Source: JBCCDY01 sp039030555 (GTDB lineage: Bacteria > Bacteroidota > Bacteroidia > Cytophagales > Cyclobacteriaceae). Taken from it: a stretch of 44,668 nucleotides of DNA. Under the pieces are notes generated by a model, which saw nothing but the letters and a program-made list of their open reading frames with translations, ran no database searches and was not told the origin of the DNA. The DNA is taken from NCBI GenBank assembly GCA_039030555.1, contig JBCCDY010000030.1, positions 1 to 44,668 on the forward strand. Direction: 5' to 3'. Position 1 is the first letter of the stretch; the number at the start of each line of letters is the position of its first letter. The position numbers and the translations under genes are program-made. Shown here one piece after another: positions 7,675 through 15,454 of this stretch.

Positions 7675-7751
7675 GGCAAATGAATATTTGATTATTGGGT
7701 ATGATTAATAATCTTAGTTCGATTGATAAAAATGGGCATCATATCAGAAAA

Positions 7752-7780
7752 TAAAGGTTTATAATTTTTTAAAGCCTTTA
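7752..7780 (+). terminator. Weak hairpin after the acyltransferase gene
   Basis: TAAAGG (7752-7757) pairs with CCTTTA (7775-7780), and the inner TTTA pairs with TAAA around a T-rich loop. It lies 78 bases after the stop codon. It could end the ankyrin/acyltransferase transcript, although no strong T run follows. Confidence 0.3.
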
Positions 7781-7884
7781 TTTATCCGGTATTTCATAGA
7801 CTGCTCATGGAGATTACGAATACTTTTCTTTGAGAATGAATCCCATTTTGTAATGAAATGGCCTGCCCAGAACTTGATTCGGAG

Positions 7885-7956
7885 AATCCTGCCGCCTTGT
7901 CTGCCGAAAGTCAGGCCCGACATAATAAGCTCAGATTTAACGATCTGGGCTTTTTT
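7885..7956 (+). other. Decayed tRNA-Pro 3' end with terminator, left border copy
   Basis: AATCCTGCCGCC (7885-7896), then an insert of about 19 bases, then CCCGAC (7916-7921). Together these give the T-arm/acceptor end of a Bacteroidota tRNA-Pro (...AATCCTGCCACCCCGAC). It is followed by a hairpin terminator: AGCTCAGAT (7928-7936), GATCTGGGCT (7942-7951) and six T. The same order, with the terminator matching at 24 of 30 bases and all differences transitions, recurs at 12187-12239. The inserted bases contain GCCT...AGGC, and GGCCTG (7860-7865) pairs with CAGGCC (7912-7917), so a small structured transcript is an alternative reading. Confidence 0.5.
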
Positions 7957-8130
7957 AGGAATTTATCTGTAAGCCTTTAGAAAGCTTACTGCATCGGCTT
8001 ACCACACTTCGAATCATAAGGAATTCAGTCCGCTACCCCGCCACCCTATACAATTTCTAAAGTTATGATCAACTTTGCAGTACCGTTATTAAGCGATATT
8101 TTCACTAGAAGACCATAAACAATTGATGAA
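7957..8130. other. Non-coding stretch with hairpin and a weak third tRNA-end match
   Basis: GTAAGCCTTT (7969-7978) and AAAGCTTAC (7981-7989) form a near-perfect hairpin. At 8023-8040 the bases ATTCAGTCCGCTACCCCG resemble the tRNA-Pro 3' end with two single-base gaps; this match is weak. CAACTTTG near 8070 is one base off a TAnnTTTG -7 box and could serve the AraC gene at 8131. Confidence 0.3.
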
Positions 8131-9045
8131 ATGGAACCCATTGCACGTCATACCATATCAGATTTATACCAAACCATAGGTTTGCCGCATGATCAGGAAG
8201 TTAATTTTACCATACTTAGCGTCCCGGATATTCATGAGCAAATTCCATTTAAATCTCCTGTTCTTCGTGCAGACTACTTTTCATTCATTCTAACTAAAAA
8301 AGGTGCGGGAGCTTACTACCTGGATGATCATCGATTTCCTTTCGGTGATCGGTCATTCTACTTTACCAATCCAGGACATGTCAAGTCTTATGAATTAGAT
8401 GAGTCCGAGGTGGCATTTATCGTCATGATCACAGAAAGCTTCCTTAGGGAAAATGTACACCCGGAGATCTATGGTGAATTCCCATTCTTGTTAGCTGAAA
8501 TCGTTCCACCTCATGAACAATCGCCTGATGATTTTGAGGAGTACCAACATCACTTTGATCAGATCTTACACGAATTCAACAAAGAATCACAATACAAAAA
8601 CAAAATTCTAGGTAATTTGCTGTTGGTGTTATTGCTTAAGATCAAAGAGAAGTTCTGGGCTAATTATGATCCTATTACTGAAGGAAAGGGAAATTCAAGA
8701 ATCGTTAAGGCTTTCAAGGAAACGTTGGAGTCCGTATTTAAGTCGATACTTAACGGGGAGCAAGACGAAATTAAACTGCAAGCCCAGTATATTGCCGAAC
8801 AGCTAAATTTACATCCGAATTATTTAAATTCGGTCATCAAAAGTAAAACTGGAAGAACCGTCAATGACTGGATTTCGAAGCGTATGTTATCTGTGGCAAA
8901 ATCCTTATTAGTTGATACCACCTATTCTTCCAAAGAAATTGCGTATTTGCTAGGGTATAGTGAACCTACACACTTTAGCAGATTCTTTAAAAAACACACC
9001 AATCTCTCCCCACTAACCTTCCGGAAATCGCATGGATTAGCCTAA
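8131..9045 (+). CDS. AraC family transcriptional regulator
   Basis: 304 residues: an N-terminal cupin-like sensing domain (about 20-150, with LTKKGAGAYYLDDHRFPFGDRSFYFTNPG) and a C-terminal double helix-turn-helix (about 215-300: YIAEQLNLHPNYLNSVIKSKTG and EIAYLLGYSEPTHFSRFFKKHTNLSPLTFR). This is the common Bacteroidota layout of AraC regulators that control small redox or efflux operons. It heads a same-strand group: two aldo/keto reductases and a Tat-exported dehydrogenase follow, beginning 80 bases downstream with their own promoter-like sequence. It probably senses a small aromatic or aldehyde-type ligand and switches that group on; this is inferred from position. The frame is intact, unlike the next gene. 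Confidence 0.85.
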   Translation: MEPIARHTISDLYQTIGLPHDQEVNFTILSVPDIHEQIPFKSPVLRADYFSFILTKKGAGAYYLDDHRFPFGDRSFYFTNPGHVKSYELDESEVAFIVMITESFLRENVHPEIYGEFPFLLAEIVPPHEQSPDDFEEYQHHFDQILHEFNKESQYKNKILGNLLLVLLLKIKEKFWANYDPITEGKGNSRIVKAFKETLESVFKSILNGEQDEIKLQAQYIAEQLNLHPNYLNSVIKSKTGRTVNDWISKRMLSVAKSLLVDTTYSSKEIAYLLGYSEPTHFSRFFKKHTNLSPLTFRKSHGLA

Positions 9046-9079
9046 TCTTTGAAATTGGTCATCTTTCGTTTGATCATGG

Positions 9080-9112
9080 TTGTCAGCTCGTCTCTTCTGT
9101 TCTGCACTTTTG
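9080..9112 (+). promoter_or_regulatory. Putative Bacteroidota-type promoter for the aldo/keto reductase
   Basis: TTG at 9080-9082 and CACTTTTG at 9105-9112 (one base off TAnnTTTG) are 22 bases apart, within the 17-23 range known for Flavobacterium/Bacteroides promoters. The start point would be near 9119, which favours the ATG at 9149 over the one at 9125 for the gene that follows. Confidence 0.4.
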
Positions 9113-9124
9113 TAAAAGAAATTA

Positions 9125-10052
9125 ATGAACAAATTAAACGAAACGAAAATGACAGCATTATCAAAAGAAACACGCAATCAAATCAACATGCCTCTTGTAG
9201 GTTTTGGCACTTACCAACTATCCATCGGAGAGGCAGAAGCTAGTGTAAAGGAAGCTCTAAAAGCCGGATACAGGCACATTGATTCGGCTGAAGGTTATAA
9301 GAACGAAGAAGGAACCGGCAGAGCCATTAAAGCATCAGGACTTTCAAGAGATGAATTCTTTTTAACGACCAAACTATTTCCTGGAAACAAGCAATGGGGT
9401 GCTCCAGAAAAAACGTACGAGCAAACGATAGAAACACTCAAAAAGCAACTCCGGGACCTTCAACTTGATTATGTGGATCTTTATCTCATCCATGCTCCAT
9501 TGGCTGAGCTAAGATTGGAACAGTGGAAAGCTTTGGTAGAGCTTAAGAAGTTAGGGCTAACCAGATACATCGGGGTATCGAACTACGATGAAACCAGGAT
9601 CAACGAGATTTTGAATGCGGGTATGCCAAAACCAGAGGCCAATCAAATTGAATTTCACCCGATCAACACGCAACCGGGTTTATCAGGATTCATGGAAGAA
9701 AACTCGATTGCACCGATTGCCTACAGCTCGCTTGCGCCTCTTGCTAACTGGAGAAGGGCAGGGGGGAGAAGTACTAGCTGAGAAAAAGCAGGATGCCCAG
9801 GTCGTGATTACAAAGGTGGCCAACGAGCTGGGTGTTTCTGAAGCAAAACTATTGCTTCGATGGGGCTTACAACACGGATACAGCATCTTGACCAGAAGCA
9901 CCAGGCCGAAACGTATTCATGACAACATGGATCTATTTGATTTCGAGATTCCTGAGAGTTGTATGGATCGTTTAGATCAATTGAATCAAAATCAGCCTTT
10001 TGCCTGGGCAGCCAATGGACTTAATCCAATGGAAGCTGTTCCGGAACTTTAG
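9125..10052 (+). pseudogene. Aldo/keto reductase (2,5-diketogluconate reductase type), frameshifted in a G6 run
   Basis: The first frame carries GFGTYQLS, then the catalytic tetrad Asp53 (HIDSAEGY), Tyr58, Lys83 (TTKLF) and His123 (LIHAPL), and breaks at 9780 as NWRRAGGRSTS. The second half continues one frame over: EVLAEKKQDAQVV, the NADPH-binding ILTRSTRPKRIHDN and the end PMEAVPEL. The region is 928 bases, one more than 309 codons. The break lies at a run of six G at 9762-9767; five G would give a continuous 308-aa NADPH-dependent AKR of normal length. All catalytic residues lie before the break but the C-terminal cofactor loop lies after it, so a truncated product would be inactive. This could be a slippage switch, decay or a consensus error. 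The true start may be ATG 9149. Confidence 0.8.
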
Positions 10053-10094
10053 GTATCAAATTATAGGCATTATTACAAAGGATTCTGCACATCA

Positions 10095-10147
10095 ACACAA
10101 GTGCCATGGTTTGTGTCTTCACGAACTAAAAATGATGGTGAAGACAC
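10095..10147. repeat. Inverted repeats between the two reductase genes
   Basis: GTGTCTTCAC (10113-10122) and GTGAAGACAC (10138-10147) are perfect 10-base arms around a 15-base loop. They overlap a second inverted repeat, ACACAA (10095-10100) and TTGTGT (10111-10116). The two hairpins are mutually exclusive. This may be an operator or a transcript-level element upstream of the second reductase. Confidence 0.4.
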
Positions 10148-10201
10148 CCCATTGGCGGTTTAGCAGAGCTTTAACCATTCAAAAAATTAAAAAGAACACA
10201 T

Positions 10202-11155
10202 ATGAAAAAGATAAGTCTAGGAACAGAAGGTTTGCAAGTGCCCGCAATAGGGCTGGGATGCATGGGTATGTCTGAATTTTACGGGATATCCTCAGAATCA
10301 CAAAACTTAAAGGTACTTGATCGTGCAGTCGAAATAGGCTGCACATTCTGGGACACCTCAGATATGTACGGTCCATTCACCAATGAACAATTACTGGCTA
10401 AAGCAATAAAAGGCCGCCGTGACAAAATCACTTTAGCTACAAAGTTTGGCATTTCACGTGGCGAGGACGGCAGTTGGAACGGAACTAAAGGAAACCCTGA
10501 ATATGTGAGGGTTAGTGCAGAAGCATCCCTGAAACGTCTCGGAACAGATCATATCGATCTCTATTACCAGCATCGAATGGATCCTAATATTCCTATAGAA
10601 GAGACGGTCGGTGCAATGGCTGAACTCGTAAAAGAAGGAAAAGTAAAGTACCTCGGCCTTTGTGAAGTAGATGCTGAAACGCTCGAAAGGGCCAATAAAA
10701 TACATCCAATCAGTGTACTTCAGACAGAGTACTCACTCTGGACAAGAGAGGTCGAAGATGAAATTTTACCTGCTGTCAAGCGACTAAACATGGGTTTTGT
10801 ATCCTATAGTCCACTAGGTAGAGGTTTTTTATCTGGCGCAATCCGCTCAAGGAGTGACCTGGAGCCTGGAGACTGGCGATTGGAGAACCCGAGATTCACA
10901 GAAGAGGCCATTATCAAAAATATTGAGTTGGCAGACTATGTGGGTGAAATAGCCCAAGACATTGGAGCCACATCGGCTCAGGTAGCACTGGCCTGGCTAC
11001 TGTCCCGAGATGTAAACCTGGCTACCATCCCAGGAACCAGGAAAATCGAACGATTAGAAGAAAACTGGGCTTCACAAGAAATCAATTTATCCAAAAAGTA
11101 TCTAGATCAATTGGACAATCTCATTGATCATGAGGTAGAAGGAGATCGATATTAA
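10202..11155 (+). CDS. Aldo/keto reductase (AKR11/AKR13-like)
   Basis: 317 residues with the family's start MKKISLGTEGLQVPAIGLGCMG (first 20 read MKKISLGTEGLQVPAIGLGC). The catalytic tetrad is Asp51, Tyr56 (FWDTSDMYG), Lys81 (LATKFG) and His124 (YYQHRMD). The NADPH-binding end includes IPGTRKIERLEEN. The MGMSEFYG loop and YSPLGRGFLSG are typical of the group containing pyridoxal reductases, IolS/YajO-like enzymes and plant-type auxin-induced reductases, which reduce aldehydes and ketones in the cytoplasm. It follows the frameshifted paralogue (same superfamily, different subfamily) and precedes a Tat-exported dehydrogenase by 24 bases, so the last two are probably one transcript. The substrate is unknown. 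Confidence 0.88.
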   Translation: MKKISLGTEGLQVPAIGLGCMGMSEFYGISSESQNLKVLDRAVEIGCTFWDTSDMYGPFTNEQLLAKAIKGRRDKITLATKFGISRGEDGSWNGTKGNPEYVRVSAEASLKRLGTDHIDLYYQHRMDPNIPIEETVGAMAELVKEGKVKYLGLCEVDAETLERANKIHPISVLQTEYSLWTREVEDEILPAVKRLNMGFVSYSPLGRGFLSGAIRSRSDLEPGDWRLENPRFTEEAIIKNIELADYVGEIAQDIGATSAQVALAWLLSRDVNLATIPGTRKIERLEENWASQEINLSKKYLDQLDNLIDHEVEGDRY

Positions 11156-11179
11156 TTTTTCACTAAAAATTATTAAAAA

Positions 11180-12148
11180 ATGGAAAATACAAATAAAACT
11201 ACACGCCGGGATATGATCAAAAAAGCAGCAATCGGCGCTACAGCAATGGCTGCATCTACCATATTCCCAGCTATAACACAAGCTTCGGAAAGAAATCAAG
11301 AACCTGTTAATTACCAGCTTTCCGGCAAAACCGCTTTCATTACCGGAGGGGCAAGAGGCATCGGATTGGCTATCGCTGAAGAAATGGCCCGTGCAGGTGC
11401 CAATATTGTTCTTTTCGATATCGCATCCGGGCAAATTCCTCACGTAGGTTATGCAGTAGCAACTGAAGGCGACCTACAGTCTGCCAAAGAACAAATTGAG
11501 GTACTGAATATTAAATGCCTGGCTATTAAAGGTGATGTCCGTAAACGTGATGATCTGGAAAATGCTATGAAAAAAGCTGTTTCTGCATTCGGGAGCCTGG
11601 ATATTGTAGTGGCCAATGCAGGTGTTACGCAAGTGGGAGCCATAGAAGAGTTTTCTCCAGAAGAAATCAGTGTTGTGTACGATATCAACGTTGAAGGTGT
11701 TGTGAAAACAACGCAAGCTGCTGCTCCAATCATGAAGCAGCAAAAGTCTGGAAAAATGATCTTTATTTCTTCCGCATTAGGCCGCATGGGTAACGAGCTC
11801 TTTCCGATCTATGCTTCTTCTAAATGGGCAGTGATTGGTATTGCCAAAAGCGCTGCACTGAGTTACGGGAGAGATAACATTCTATGCAATGTAGTTAGTC
11901 CCGGATTGGTACGAACAAAGTTTGCAGACAATCCTTACGTTTTGGGTAAGATGATACCTAATGATCCGGCACCAACATTCGATAAAGTCTCAGAAATGCT
12001 CAGACCTGGAAACCTTATAGATGTAGGGCACCTTGAGCTGGAAGATGTAGCGAAAGCCACCATGATCTTCGCCACGGATGCCACTTCCAAAGTAACTGGT
12101 GAAGTATTTGATGTAAGCTATGGTTCTCTGGCCAGGAGTATAGCTTAA
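11180..12148 (+). CDS. Tat-exported short-chain dehydrogenase/reductase
   Basis: 322 residues. The N-terminus TRRDMIKKAAIGATAMAAS is a twin-arginine signal (RR at 9-10), which implies folding with NAD(P)H in the cytoplasm and export to the periplasm. The Rossmann fold follows from residue 50: TGGARGIG (55-62), Asp80 at the end of strand beta-2 (suggesting NAD rather than NADP), NAG (146-148), catalytic Ser197/198, Tyr211 and Lys215 (YASSK), and PGLVRT. All classical SDR residues are present. It is the last gene of the group, followed by a tRNA-like remnant and terminator. Exported SDRs raise the question of how the cofactor is recycled outside; some known Tat-exported dehydrogenases hold it tightly. 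The substrate is unknown. Confidence 0.85.
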   Translation: MENTNKTTRRDMIKKAAIGATAMAASTIFPAITQASERNQEPVNYQLSGKTAFITGGARGIGLAIAEEMARAGANIVLFDIASGQIPHVGYAVATEGDLQSAKEQIEVLNIKCLAIKGDVRKRDDLENAMKKAVSAFGSLDIVVANAGVTQVGAIEEFSPEEISVVYDINVEGVVKTTQAAAPIMKQQKSGKMIFISSALGRMGNELFPIYASSKWAVIGIAKSAALSYGRDNILCNVVSPGLVRTKFADNPYVLGKMIPNDPAPTFDKVSEMLRPGNLIDVGHLELEDVAKATMIFATDATSKVTGEVFDVSYGSLARSIA

Positions 12149-12181
12149 AGTACAATTATTATATATAGATATAGATTATAA

Positions 12182-12239
12182 GTTCAAATCCTGCCACCCC
12201 GACTTTAAAAGCTCAGGTTTGATGACCCGAGCTTTTTTA
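12182..12239 (+). other. tRNA-Pro 3' end remnant with terminator, right border copy
   Basis: GTTCAAATCCTGCCACCCCGAC (from 12182) matches the T-loop, T-stem and acceptor 3' side of Bacteroidota tRNA-Pro, whose 5' end would be CGGGGTG. The matching 5' half is absent: upstream is only an AT-rich TATATATAGATATAG stretch after the SDR stop. A terminator follows: AGCTCAGG (12210-12217) with CCCGAGCT (12226-12233), one mismatch, then TTTTTT. It now ends the SDR transcript. The copy at 7885-7956 lies in the same orientation. Confidence 0.6.
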
Positions 12240-12260
12240 TTTTAGGGCCTCTAGACCTTT

Positions 12261-14885
12261 TTATTCGGTCCTAATCGTCCTCACTGGACTTAGAATAGCT
12301 GCTTTAATGGTATTATAGCTAACCGTCGAAATAGCAATGAACAAAGCTCCAATAGCGGCAGTTACAAAAATCCACATAGATAGTGTAGTGCGATACTCAA
12401 ATTGTTGCAACCAGTTTGATGCAAAATAATAAGCCAGTGAAGAAGCTATAAAGGAAGAAAGAAGTACCAGAACAACGAACTCTTTAGACAGTATTTTCCA
12501 TAATGAAATAACTGAAGCCCCAAGTACTTTTCTGACTCCTATTTCTTTTTGGCGACGCTGCACCACAAAATACGACATTCCAAAAAGACCAAGGCAGCTT
12601 ATTAAAATAGCAAGGACCGCGAATGAGGTAATTAATTTTCCTACGCGTTCTTCACTTTCAAATTTTTCAGCATACTGCTCATCCACAAAATCATATTCAA
12701 AGATGTTTACATCATCATATTTTTTATAAATCTGTTCTATCACTGCAATACTCTCTTTCGGGCCAGCTACTCCCGTGAGCTTTATATTTGCTAAGTTAGT
12801 ACGACCTGGGCCTTTATAATTTAAAAAGAAAATGGTTTGTTTTACCGGTTCGTAAGGAGATTGTGAAATCATATCATCCACGACACCAAGAATGGTATAG
12901 GTGCCATGAACACCCCACCTCACTTTTTGTCCAACCGGATCCTGCAGACCCATGTATTCAGCAGCAGTTTTATTAATTACAAACCCTGCAGAGTCTGTAC
13001 TGTACGCTCTGGAAAAATCCCTTCCTTTAATAACATTCCAACCCACGCTTTCACCAAACTCATGGTTGATTCTAACGGTTACGAATTCATCCTGCATATC
13101 GGGATCTTTACCCTCCCAACTCATCCCACTATTGGTTACGAAAGTCTGCGCAATTGATGTGCTGGAACGTGAAACTTCCTTTGCCAGTCCATTCTGCAAT
13201 AGGTCATTTCTGAAAACCTCGAATTTATTTCGAATCTCTTCACTTTTTAAGGGCACTGTGATCAGTTGGTCCTTCTCGTAGCCAATGGGTCGATTTTTAA
13301 CAAATTCAACCTGACGTAAAACAACAAGGGTTCCGATAATAAATACAATAGATGAAGTGAACTGAACAGTGACAAGTACTTTTCTAGGTAACACTGTAGA
13401 TCGATTAAAATTGAAAGCTCCTTTTAAGGCTCGAACTGCATTAAAAGAAGAGAGATAAAGGGCAGGATAACTTCCAGCAACTAAACCAGTTAGTAAAATC
13501 GAACTTACACAGAGCGTCCAGAATATAGGACTCGACCATAAAACCTGAACCTGTTTTCCGGTAAGATCATTGAAAGCAGGTAGTATTATCAAAGTGATAG
13601 CCAGACCTATGATAAAGGCAATCACAACTACCATAAACGACTCTATGAAGAATTGAGACATTAACTGTTTACGGCCCGAGCCTATAGCTTTTCTGACCCC
13701 TACTTCTTTAGCACGTTTTTCTGATCTAGCGGTCGTCAGGTTCATAAAATTGATACAGGCCAGTATTAATACGAAACCTGCAACAATAGCGAATATCCAT
13801 ACATACTGGACTCTACCCCCTGTATTTTGCCCTTGTTTGAATGATGAGTATAAATGCCATTTCGACATGGGGTGAAGGAAAAGTTCAGGTTTGAATCGTA
13901 AACCACTCTCTTCGCTAATACGGTTCAACTTGACATTCTTTATGGCTTTCGATACTTCCTCCATTTCTTTATGTTCCCCAATTTGTACAATGGTCTGAAA
14001 CCAGCTATTTCCCCAGTTCAGCCATTCTGGCAAGGTTGTGGCAAAAAGCTCCCATGACCCTATATAATTGACCTCCGCAAAAGTTGAGTTAGCGGGTAAA
14101 TCCATGTAAACTCCTGTTACCTTCACATCAGGCATATCATCAATTCTGATGACCTTGTTAATTGGATCCTCATTGCCAAAAAAAGCTTTCGAACATGATT
14201 CAGATATTAGAATGGAGTTTAGTTCGGCCAGCCCCTTTCGAGTGCCATGTATCATTTCCAGCGTAAGCATTTCGGGAGCTGTACTTTCCATGAAAATACC
14301 TCTTTGTTTCAATGCTTTTAGTTTGTGAAAAAGTGTGTTTTCCCCCTGGAAACTAGCCATACTTATGTGTTCGAAATGATCACCATAGGTTGTTCGAAGT
14401 TCAGGAGCCAGTTGTAGGGCCTGGCCTCTCCATGTCTGGATTTCACCACCCGAAAATGTCTGGTTCTGCATGACGCGGGCAAGACGATCATAATTCTCGT
14501 GGTGCTTATTGAAGGATAACTCATCATGAGTCCAGAGAGCAATCAGTAAAACAACAACCATCCCTAGAGATAATCCAGCGATATTCAGAAACGAATAGCC
14601 TTTGTTTTTAATCAGTTGCCGACGTGCGGTCTTGAAATGTGTTTTCAACATAAAGTTCTGGTTTAGGCTTGACGTTTGGAATGGAGATTTTAGTGCAAAT
14701 GGTCTAAGAAATTTGATAGCATGAAGAACAAATAATCTGTTCGCTTTTGATGGGCTATATCTAGTAAGCCAGTCCCTGTAGAACTCAAGCAAGTCGCCTT
14801 CAATCTCTTCCATGAGCTCAGGTTTGCAAAGACGGTGAAGTAACTTGCCAATCCATTTTGGAGGTAGGGGATTACTCGTCTTCAT
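12261..14885 (-). CDS. FtsX-type (MacB-like) permease with N-terminal prefix domain, no ATPase
   Basis: 874 residues from ATG 14885, whose bases overlap the PadR stop as ATGA. The frame is open further upstream but the overlap decides the start. The first 80 residues (PPKWIGKLLHRLCKPELMEEIEGDLLEFYRDW) form the short domain found at the N-terminus of such permeases beside PadR regulators. Then come two copies of a MacB-type periplasmic domain plus FtsX domain: first TM near LNIAGLSLGMVVVLLIALW, three TM around EKRAKEVGVRKAIGSGRKQL, the second set ending with QRRQKEIGVRKVLGASV. No ATP-binding subunit is encoded nearby, as is common for this Bacteroidota class. It must borrow an ATPase or act otherwise. 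Likely involved in envelope stress or export of peptides or lipids; this is inference. Confidence 0.85.
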   Translation of the reverse strand: MKTSNPLPPKWIGKLLHRLCKPELMEEIEGDLLEFYRDWLTRYSPSKANRLFVLHAIKFLRPFALKSPFQTSSLNQNFMLKTHFKTARRQLIKNKGYSFLNIAGLSLGMVVVLLIALWTHDELSFNKHHENYDRLARVMQNQTFSGGEIQTWRGQALQLAPELRTTYGDHFEHISMASFQGENTLFHKLKALKQRGIFMESTAPEMLTLEMIHGTRKGLAELNSILISESCSKAFFGNEDPINKVIRIDDMPDVKVTGVYMDLPANSTFAEVNYIGSWELFATTLPEWLNWGNSWFQTIVQIGEHKEMEEVSKAIKNVKLNRISEESGLRFKPELFLHPMSKWHLYSSFKQGQNTGGRVQYVWIFAIVAGFVLILACINFMNLTTARSEKRAKEVGVRKAIGSGRKQLMSQFFIESFMVVVIAFIIGLAITLIILPAFNDLTGKQVQVLWSSPIFWTLCVSSILLTGLVAGSYPALYLSSFNAVRALKGAFNFNRSTVLPRKVLVTVQFTSSIVFIIGTLVVLRQVEFVKNRPIGYEKDQLITVPLKSEEIRNKFEVFRNDLLQNGLAKEVSRSSTSIAQTFVTNSGMSWEGKDPDMQDEFVTVRINHEFGESVGWNVIKGRDFSRAYSTDSAGFVINKTAAEYMGLQDPVGQKVRWGVHGTYTILGVVDDMISQSPYEPVKQTIFFLNYKGPGRTNLANIKLTGVAGPKESIAVIEQIYKKYDDVNIFEYDFVDEQYAEKFESEERVGKLITSFAVLAILISCLGLFGMSYFVVQRRQKEIGVRKVLGASVISLWKILSKEFVVLVLLSSFIASSLAYYFASNWLQQFEYRTTLSMWIFVTAAIGALFIAISTVSYNTIKAAILSPVRTIRTE

Positions 14886-15211
14886 GTGGCTAAAGCATTT
14901 GGTGGAATTTGTCCCCAAAGGAGATTTCTTGTTTCCTGAATTTCCTGGAGTGTTCTGCTACCAGCCTGAGTAATGCTGAAATAGCGTTTTCGCCTACCAC
15001 CACGCTCAGCGGTGGCACCTCCCATACTTGAGGTAACAAATCCTTTTTCTTCCAGCCGATGCAAAGTTGAATGGATCGCACTTATACTGATTTTCCGATT
15101 TAGTTGTTCGTTAATCTCATGAGTGATGGCTACTCCATAGGCGTCTTCCTGTAGCATTACAACTACCAGGAGCACGATTTCCTCCAACTCTCCAATATAT
15201 GATTTTCGCAT
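14882..15211 (-). CDS. PadR family transcriptional regulator
   Basis: 109 residues, the short PadR form: IGELEEIVLLVVVMLQEDAYG, then winged-helix elements (ISAIHSTLHRLEEKGFVTSS) and the wing with the Arg/Gly-rich loop (GGRRKRYFSIT). PadR proteins dimerise and repress nearby genes until a ligand binds. Its stop overlaps the start of the permease, so both are made from one transcript and it probably represses its own operon. The palindrome about 100 bases upstream is a candidate operator. Length and motifs are complete. Confidence 0.9.
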   Translation of the reverse strand: MRKSYIGELEEIVLLVVVMLQEDAYGVAITHEINEQLNRKISISAIHSTLHRLEEKGFVTSSMGGATAERGGRRKRYFSITQAGSRTLQEIQETRNLLWGQIPPNALAT

Positions 15212-15240
15212 ATCTGAATATTATATTAAATTTTGTAGAA

Positions 15241-15248
15241 CAAATATA
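15241..15248 (-). promoter_or_regulatory. -7 box of the padR/permease operon
   Basis: On the minus strand the bases read TATATTTG, an exact TAnnTTTG match, 30 bases before the PadR ATG. No convincing TTG stands at the right distance upstream. Confidence 0.4.
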
Positions 15249-15314
15249 TTACCAAGCGTAAAAAAGGCTTCTGAAGCCCTCAGTGCTTGTTTTTAGTTTT
15301 TGATGTTTGTTCGG

Positions 15315-15343
15315 TAACGATCGTTAACGTTCGAGTTTGAACG
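15315..15343. promoter_or_regulatory. Perfect palindrome and adjacent inverted repeat
   Basis: TAACGATCGTTA (15315-15326) is a perfect 12-base palindrome. CGTTC (15328-15332) and GAACG (15339-15343) form a second dyad just beside it. Both lie upstream of the PadR operon, about 105 bases from its ATG, and look like a regulator's operator; PadR or another factor could bind. Confidence 0.45.
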
Positions 15344-15454
15344 ACATGAGGAGTGGCGGATATTTGTTTCTGATATTTAATTGAGACAATATCTTGCTTT
15401 CATTGGGCTTAGTTATAAAAAAAGTGAATATCCGGAGTAAGCAATATACTCAAA

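Noticed and set aside
8023..8040. Third tRNA-Pro 3' end copy
   Set aside because: Resemblance needs two gaps and there is no terminator of the shared type after it; too weak to count as a border.
9049..9243. 64-codon frame before and across the aldo/keto reductase start
   Set aside because: Overlaps the reductase in another frame; no family resemblance.
10000..10275. 91-codon frame spanning the gap between the reductases
   Set aside because: Runs through the inverted repeats and into the second reductase out of frame; low-complexity composition.
11102..11787. Long minus-strand frames across the SDR gene
   Set aside because: Antisense shadows of a gene with every SDR motif in place.
12150..12203. 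Intact tRNA-Pro gene
   Set aside because: Only the T-arm and acceptor 3' side are present; D-arm, anticodon and the CGGGGTG 5' end are absent.
12906..13281. Plus-strand frames inside the FtsX permease
   Set aside because: Antisense shadows without a domain.
12261..14885. Complete macrolide exporter MacB
   Set aside because: There is no ATP-binding domain in the protein and no ATPase gene beside it.
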